Source: Campylobacteraceae bacterium
GTDB lineage: Bacteria > Campylobacterota > Campylobacteria > Campylobacterales > Sulfurovaceae
NCBI GenBank assembly: GCA_026995985.1
Contig: JALWNF010000251.1
Coordinates: forward strand, 1 to 9,264
Direction: 5' to 3'
Length of the DNA stretch: 9,264 nt
Shown here in pieces: positions 7,322 to 9,264 of the stretch; within the stretch, counting starts at the first letter, position 1, and every line of letters starts with the position of its first letter. Made by a program: the position numbers and the translations under genes. Under the pieces are notes generated by a model. It saw nothing but the letters and a program-made list of their open reading frames with translations. It was not told the origin of the DNA and searched no databases.

Positions 7322-8428
7322 GTGGCTGATAATAGAGATGAGATACCAATAGGTGTAGAAGAGAAAAAATCTGATACTCAGACTGAAGAGCAAAAAGATG
7401 AGACATTAGTATCTAAAGAGCATGAGGATACAGTCAAAGAGAGTAATCCTCAAGAAGAGGAGAAGCCTAAAGCAACTAAACCAGCTAAAAATAGTAAGTT
7501 TTTAGAGGCTAAGGAGTTAATAGAAAACTCTAAAGAGTTAGTCTCAAAGGTAAATAGAGAAATCCAAGAGTCTAAAGCTAGTGTCTCCCAAGCAGCAGAA
7601 GCATTTGATAATGCTAAACGTAATTTTAATAATACAACATTTAAAAGTGCTAAGATACTTTTGGAGAAGTTAGGTTATGACTATAGCTCTTATGATGATT
7701 TAGAGCCTTTTGAGTTAACTATTGATAAAGATGGTAGTGAAGATTTTTCAGTTAGAGATATTAGTTCAGGAAAATTTACAGGTTTTCTTTTGGCTACTTT
7801 AGCAGCATTGGCTACAGTAGCAGGATTGGTATATTTTGCAATAAGCAAATTGAATATAGCTATTGACTTAAAATCACTTACACCACAAACTGCAACAGAG
7901 CATATTGAGCCTATATTAAATTGGATTGGAACACTTGGTGGTCATACAGGTGGAAATAGTATGGTAGGAGCTATTATTCTAGGGGTCTCTGCACTTTTAG
8001 TTGCTTGGTTGGTTTATGCTATTCGTATCTTTTTAAAAGAGAATAAAAACTTACATGTTGCAAAAGAGACATTAGAGAAGTCTAAAGATTATTATACAAC
8101 AAAGAAAGAGCACAAGCAAGAGATGCAAAAGATTGATGAGCACCTTAGAGAAGTAACAGTAGAGATAGATAATTTTGAGACCATTTTAAATGAGAAGGTA
8201 GCAACATTAAAGAGAATTCTTCATATTGAAGGTGCTTATGATGAGGAGAAGGAGTATCACCCAAGTTCAAGAAAGACAATGCGTGAGACAGAAAAGATTA
8301 TGCAGGGTATTGAGAATCTACTAAATACAGCTATAACAAAAGATGGAAAATTAAACTCTCAATCTATTCAAGCTTTAGAGAATGCTAAAGCAATTTATGC
8401 TGATTACTTAGCACGAATTTATGATTAA
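7322..8428 (+). CDS. Uncharacterised two-TM membrane protein with acidic N-terminus and coiled coils
   Basis: I do not recognise this 368-residue protein. Residues 1-57 are highly charged, mostly Glu/Lys with Pro and Thr, and probably disordered. Residues about 58-115 look helical and heptad-like (KELIENSKELVSKVNREIQ). A short acidic globular stretch follows (115-150). Transmembrane helices lie at about 153-175 and 215-237, joined by a loop of about 39 residues with GTLGGHTGGNS near its end. The C-terminal region (239-300) is a second strong coiled coil, followed by a helical tail to 368. Positive charge after TM2 (RIFLKENKN) suggests both ends are cytoplasmic. The GTG start at 7322 has AAGGA 6 nt upstream. 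The gene has its own promoter and a strong terminator and stands against the direction of pgsA and rseP. A scaffold or membrane-tethering role would fit the architecture, but that is a guess. Confidence 0.88.
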   Translation: MADNRDEIPIGVEEKKSDTQTEEQKDETLVSKEHEDTVKESNPQEEEKPKATKPAKNSKFLEAKELIENSKELVSKVNREIQESKASVSQAAEAFDNAKRNFNNTTFKSAKILLEKLGYDYSSYDDLEPFELTIDKDGSEDFSVRDISSGKFTGFLLATLAALATVAGLVYFAISKLNIAIDLKSLTPQTATEHIEPILNWIGTLGGHTGGNSMVGAIILGVSALLVAWLVYAIRIFLKENKNLHVAKETLEKSKDYYTTKKEHKQEMQKIDEHLREVTVEIDNFETILNEKVATLKRILHIEGAYDEEKEYHPSSRKTMRETEKIMQGIENLLNTAITKDGKLNSQSIQALENAKAIYADYLARIYD

Positions 8429-8432
8429 TTTA

Positions 8433-8465
8433 GTAAAGATGTAGCTCTTACATCTTTACCTTTTT
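8433..8465 (+). terminator. Intrinsic terminator of the coiled-coil gene, overlapping the pgsA 3' end
   Basis: A perfect 11-bp stem, GTAAAGATGTA (8433-8443) with TACATCTTTAC (8449-8459), closes a 5-nt loop and is followed by CTTTTT (8460-8465). It lies 4 nt after the stop of the plus-strand gene. The pgsA stop codon is at 8450-8448, so the right arm and T run are also the last pgsA codons. On the minus strand the stem is followed only by TAAATTAATC, so termination of pgsA transcripts there would be weaker. Confidence 0.85.
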
Positions 8466-9005
8466 AAAAAAGTCTCTTACATACTCATAGCCTGAATATA
8501 ATGTAAGAGCAACAGCTACCCAGAGTAACAACTCCCCTCCATACCAATGCATTAGTAAAAAACCAATAGCTATCATCTGAGCTACAGTCTTTACTTTTCC
8601 TGTCCAAGAGGCTGAAATATCTATTCCCTCAGCAATAGCAGAGACACGAAGCCCTGTAATAAAGAGCTCACGAGTAATAATTAGATAGATTGCCCAAGCA
8701 GAAGCAGAGCCTAACATCATAAGCCCTAAAAAACCAGCAAGAGTTAGCATCTTGTCTGCTAGTGGGTCAAGGATTTTGCCCATAGTGGTTATTTGGTTAA
8801 ATGTACGAGCAATATATCCATCAAAAAAGTCTGTAGCAGAAGCGACTACAAATATAAAAGCAGCAGCATAGTTAAGCCATGAGGGGTGAATGTCTTCAAA
8901 TATAGTTGCATCTTGATTGACTAGAAGCATAAACATAAGAGGAGCTAAGAGTAGGCGAATAGAGGCTAGAATATTTGGGATATTTATGATTTTATTTTTT
9001 TGCAT
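8448..9005 (-). CDS. pgsA: CDP-diacylglycerol--glycerol-3-phosphate 3-phosphatidyltransferase
   Basis: PgsA makes phosphatidylglycerol phosphate from CDP-diacylglycerol and glycerol-3-phosphate, the committed step to phosphatidylglycerol and cardiolipin, in the inner membrane. The 185-residue protein carries the complete CDP-alcohol phosphatidyltransferase motif DG-x2-AR-x8-G-x3-D-x3-D at residues 62-84 (DGYIAR, GKILDPLAD; Asp62, Asp80 and Asp84 present), with another acidic residue at Asp59. Several hydrophobic helices and the starting NIPNILASIRLLLAPL are typical of the family. The start chosen is ATG at 9005, with AGAGGA about 9 nt upstream. The frame stays open 33 codons further, to an ATG at 9104, but that extension is translated REP repeat and lacks any family resemblance. 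The gene is probably downstream of the SDR gene in the same transcript, 104 nt apart. Confidence 0.95.
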   Translation of the reverse strand: MQKNKIINIPNILASIRLLLAPLMFMLLVNQDATIFEDIHPSWLNYAAAFIFVVASATDFFDGYIARTFNQITTMGKILDPLADKMLTLAGFLGLMMLGSASAWAIYLIITRELFITGLRVSAIAEGIDISASWTGKVKTVAQMIAIGFLLMHWYGGELLLWVAVALTLYSGYEYVRDFFKKVKM

Positions 9006-9020
9006 AAAGAAATTTCCTCT

Positions 9021-9052
9021 GTAGGGTGTTGTCCCCGACAACACCGTCAAAA
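9021..9052 (+). repeat. GTAG-headed REP-like palindrome, copy 2
   Basis: GTAG (9021-9024) precedes a perfect 9-bp stem, GGTGTTGTC (9025-9033) with GACAACACC (9037-9045), around a CCC loop. The tail GTCAAAA (9046-9052) matches the GTTAAAA tail of copy 1. It is the left half of an inverted pair with copy 3. The stem differs from copy 3 by one compensated pair (G-C here, T-A there). Confidence 0.8.
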
Positions 9053-9065
9053 TGAAATTTAAATT

Positions 9066-9074
9066 GTTATAACA
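9066..9074 (-). promoter_or_regulatory. Possible extended -10 promoter for pgsA between the two REP copies
   Basis: On the minus strand TGT-TATAAC (9074 to 9066) resembles an extended -10 and would start transcripts about 55 nt before the pgsA ATG, running through REP copy 2. The surrounding ten bases TGTTATAACA are a perfect palindrome, so the signal is equally present on the plus strand, which weakens the case. No -35 was found. Confidence 0.3.
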
Positions 9075-9075
9075 T

Positions 9076-9100
9076 GGTGTTTTCGGGGAAAACACCCTAC
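9076..9100 (-). repeat. GTAG-headed REP-like palindrome, copy 3 (inverted)
   Basis: Read on the minus strand, GTAG (9100-9097) precedes a perfect 9-bp stem, GGTGTTTTC with GAAAACACC, around a CCC loop. Head, loop and eight of nine stem pairs equal copy 2; the ninth pair is T-A instead of G-C. The GT(T/C)AAAA tail shared by copies 1 and 2 is absent here. It begins 9 nt after the SDR stop codon. Confidence 0.8.
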
Positions 9101-9109
9101 ACAATTATA

Positions 9110-9264
<155 letters not shown>

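Larger units (their letters stand above)
9021..9100. repeat. BIME-like inverted pair of REP elements between SDR gene and pgsA
   Basis: Copies 2 and 3 face each other with their GTAG heads outward at the exact ends of an 80-bp unit, separated by a 30-bp AT-rich spacer. The pair can form two small hairpins or one long foldback. It fills most of the 104-bp gap between the SDR stop (9110) and the pgsA start (9005). This arrangement resembles bacterial interspersed mosaic elements. In transcripts it could protect upstream SDR mRNA from 3' exonucleases and uncouple SDR and pgsA levels; that role is inferred from REP elements elsewhere. Confidence 0.7.

Noticed and set aside
9021..9100. Inverted repeats as an integron attC site, CRISPR fragment or IS end
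   Set aside because: There is no integrase, no regular spacer-repeat series and no transposase remnant between the copies; the 30-bp spacer is AT-rich and non-coding. The REP pair reading explains the GTAG heads and the distant third copy.

Overview
The window is AT-rich and compactly organised, and it reads as chromosome from a member of the Campylobacterota, of the Sulfurimonas/Sulfurovum/Arcobacter kind. This is inferred from protein style: an AHQWRQPLN kinase H-box, a single-PDZ RseP, short intergenic gaps and -10-dominated promoters. No 16S rRNA or other lineage marker is present, so the genus is not fixed. No tRNA, rRNA, CRISPR array, transposase gene or phage gene was seen.

Layout. 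Positions 1-1723 (+) hold the end of a Bat (aerotolerance-type) operon: the C-terminal tail of a vWA/TPR-type Bat protein overlapping a complete BatD. A 93-bp gap follows with a GTAG-headed palindrome and an extended -10 promoter, which leads into greA and argC (+), coupled by a TAATG overlap. argC converges on a minus-strand block transcribed rseP -> yggS -> FIST-domain histidine kinase (7181 down to 3321), with gaps of only 5 and 10 nt. A 140-bp divergent region (7182-7321) carries back-to-back promoters, one for rseP and one for a plus-strand gene (7322-8428) encoding an unrecognised membrane coiled-coil protein. That gene ends in a strong terminator hairpin whose right arm lies inside the last codons of convergent pgsA (minus, start at 9005). 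Upstream of pgsA is the 3' end of a short-chain dehydrogenase/reductase gene (minus), separated by 104 bp holding two inverted copies of the same GTAG-headed palindrome.

How the genes relate. Most are housekeeping: transcript cleavage (GreA), arginine biosynthesis (ArgC), PLP homeostasis (YggS), regulated intramembrane proteolysis (RseP) and phospholipid synthesis (PgsA). The accessory content is of three kinds: (i) a REP/BIME-like repeat family with three copies, including one compensatory base-pair change; (ii) a soluble orphan histidine kinase with a divergent N-terminal FIST sensor, apparently co-transcribed with yggS; (iii) the two-TM coiled-coil protein with its own promoter and terminator, which interrupts an otherwise co-directional SDR-pgsA-rseP-yggS-kinase array. 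I see no convincing novel multigene system such as a defence island. The repeats, the FIST kinase and the coiled-coil gene are the parts most worth checking.
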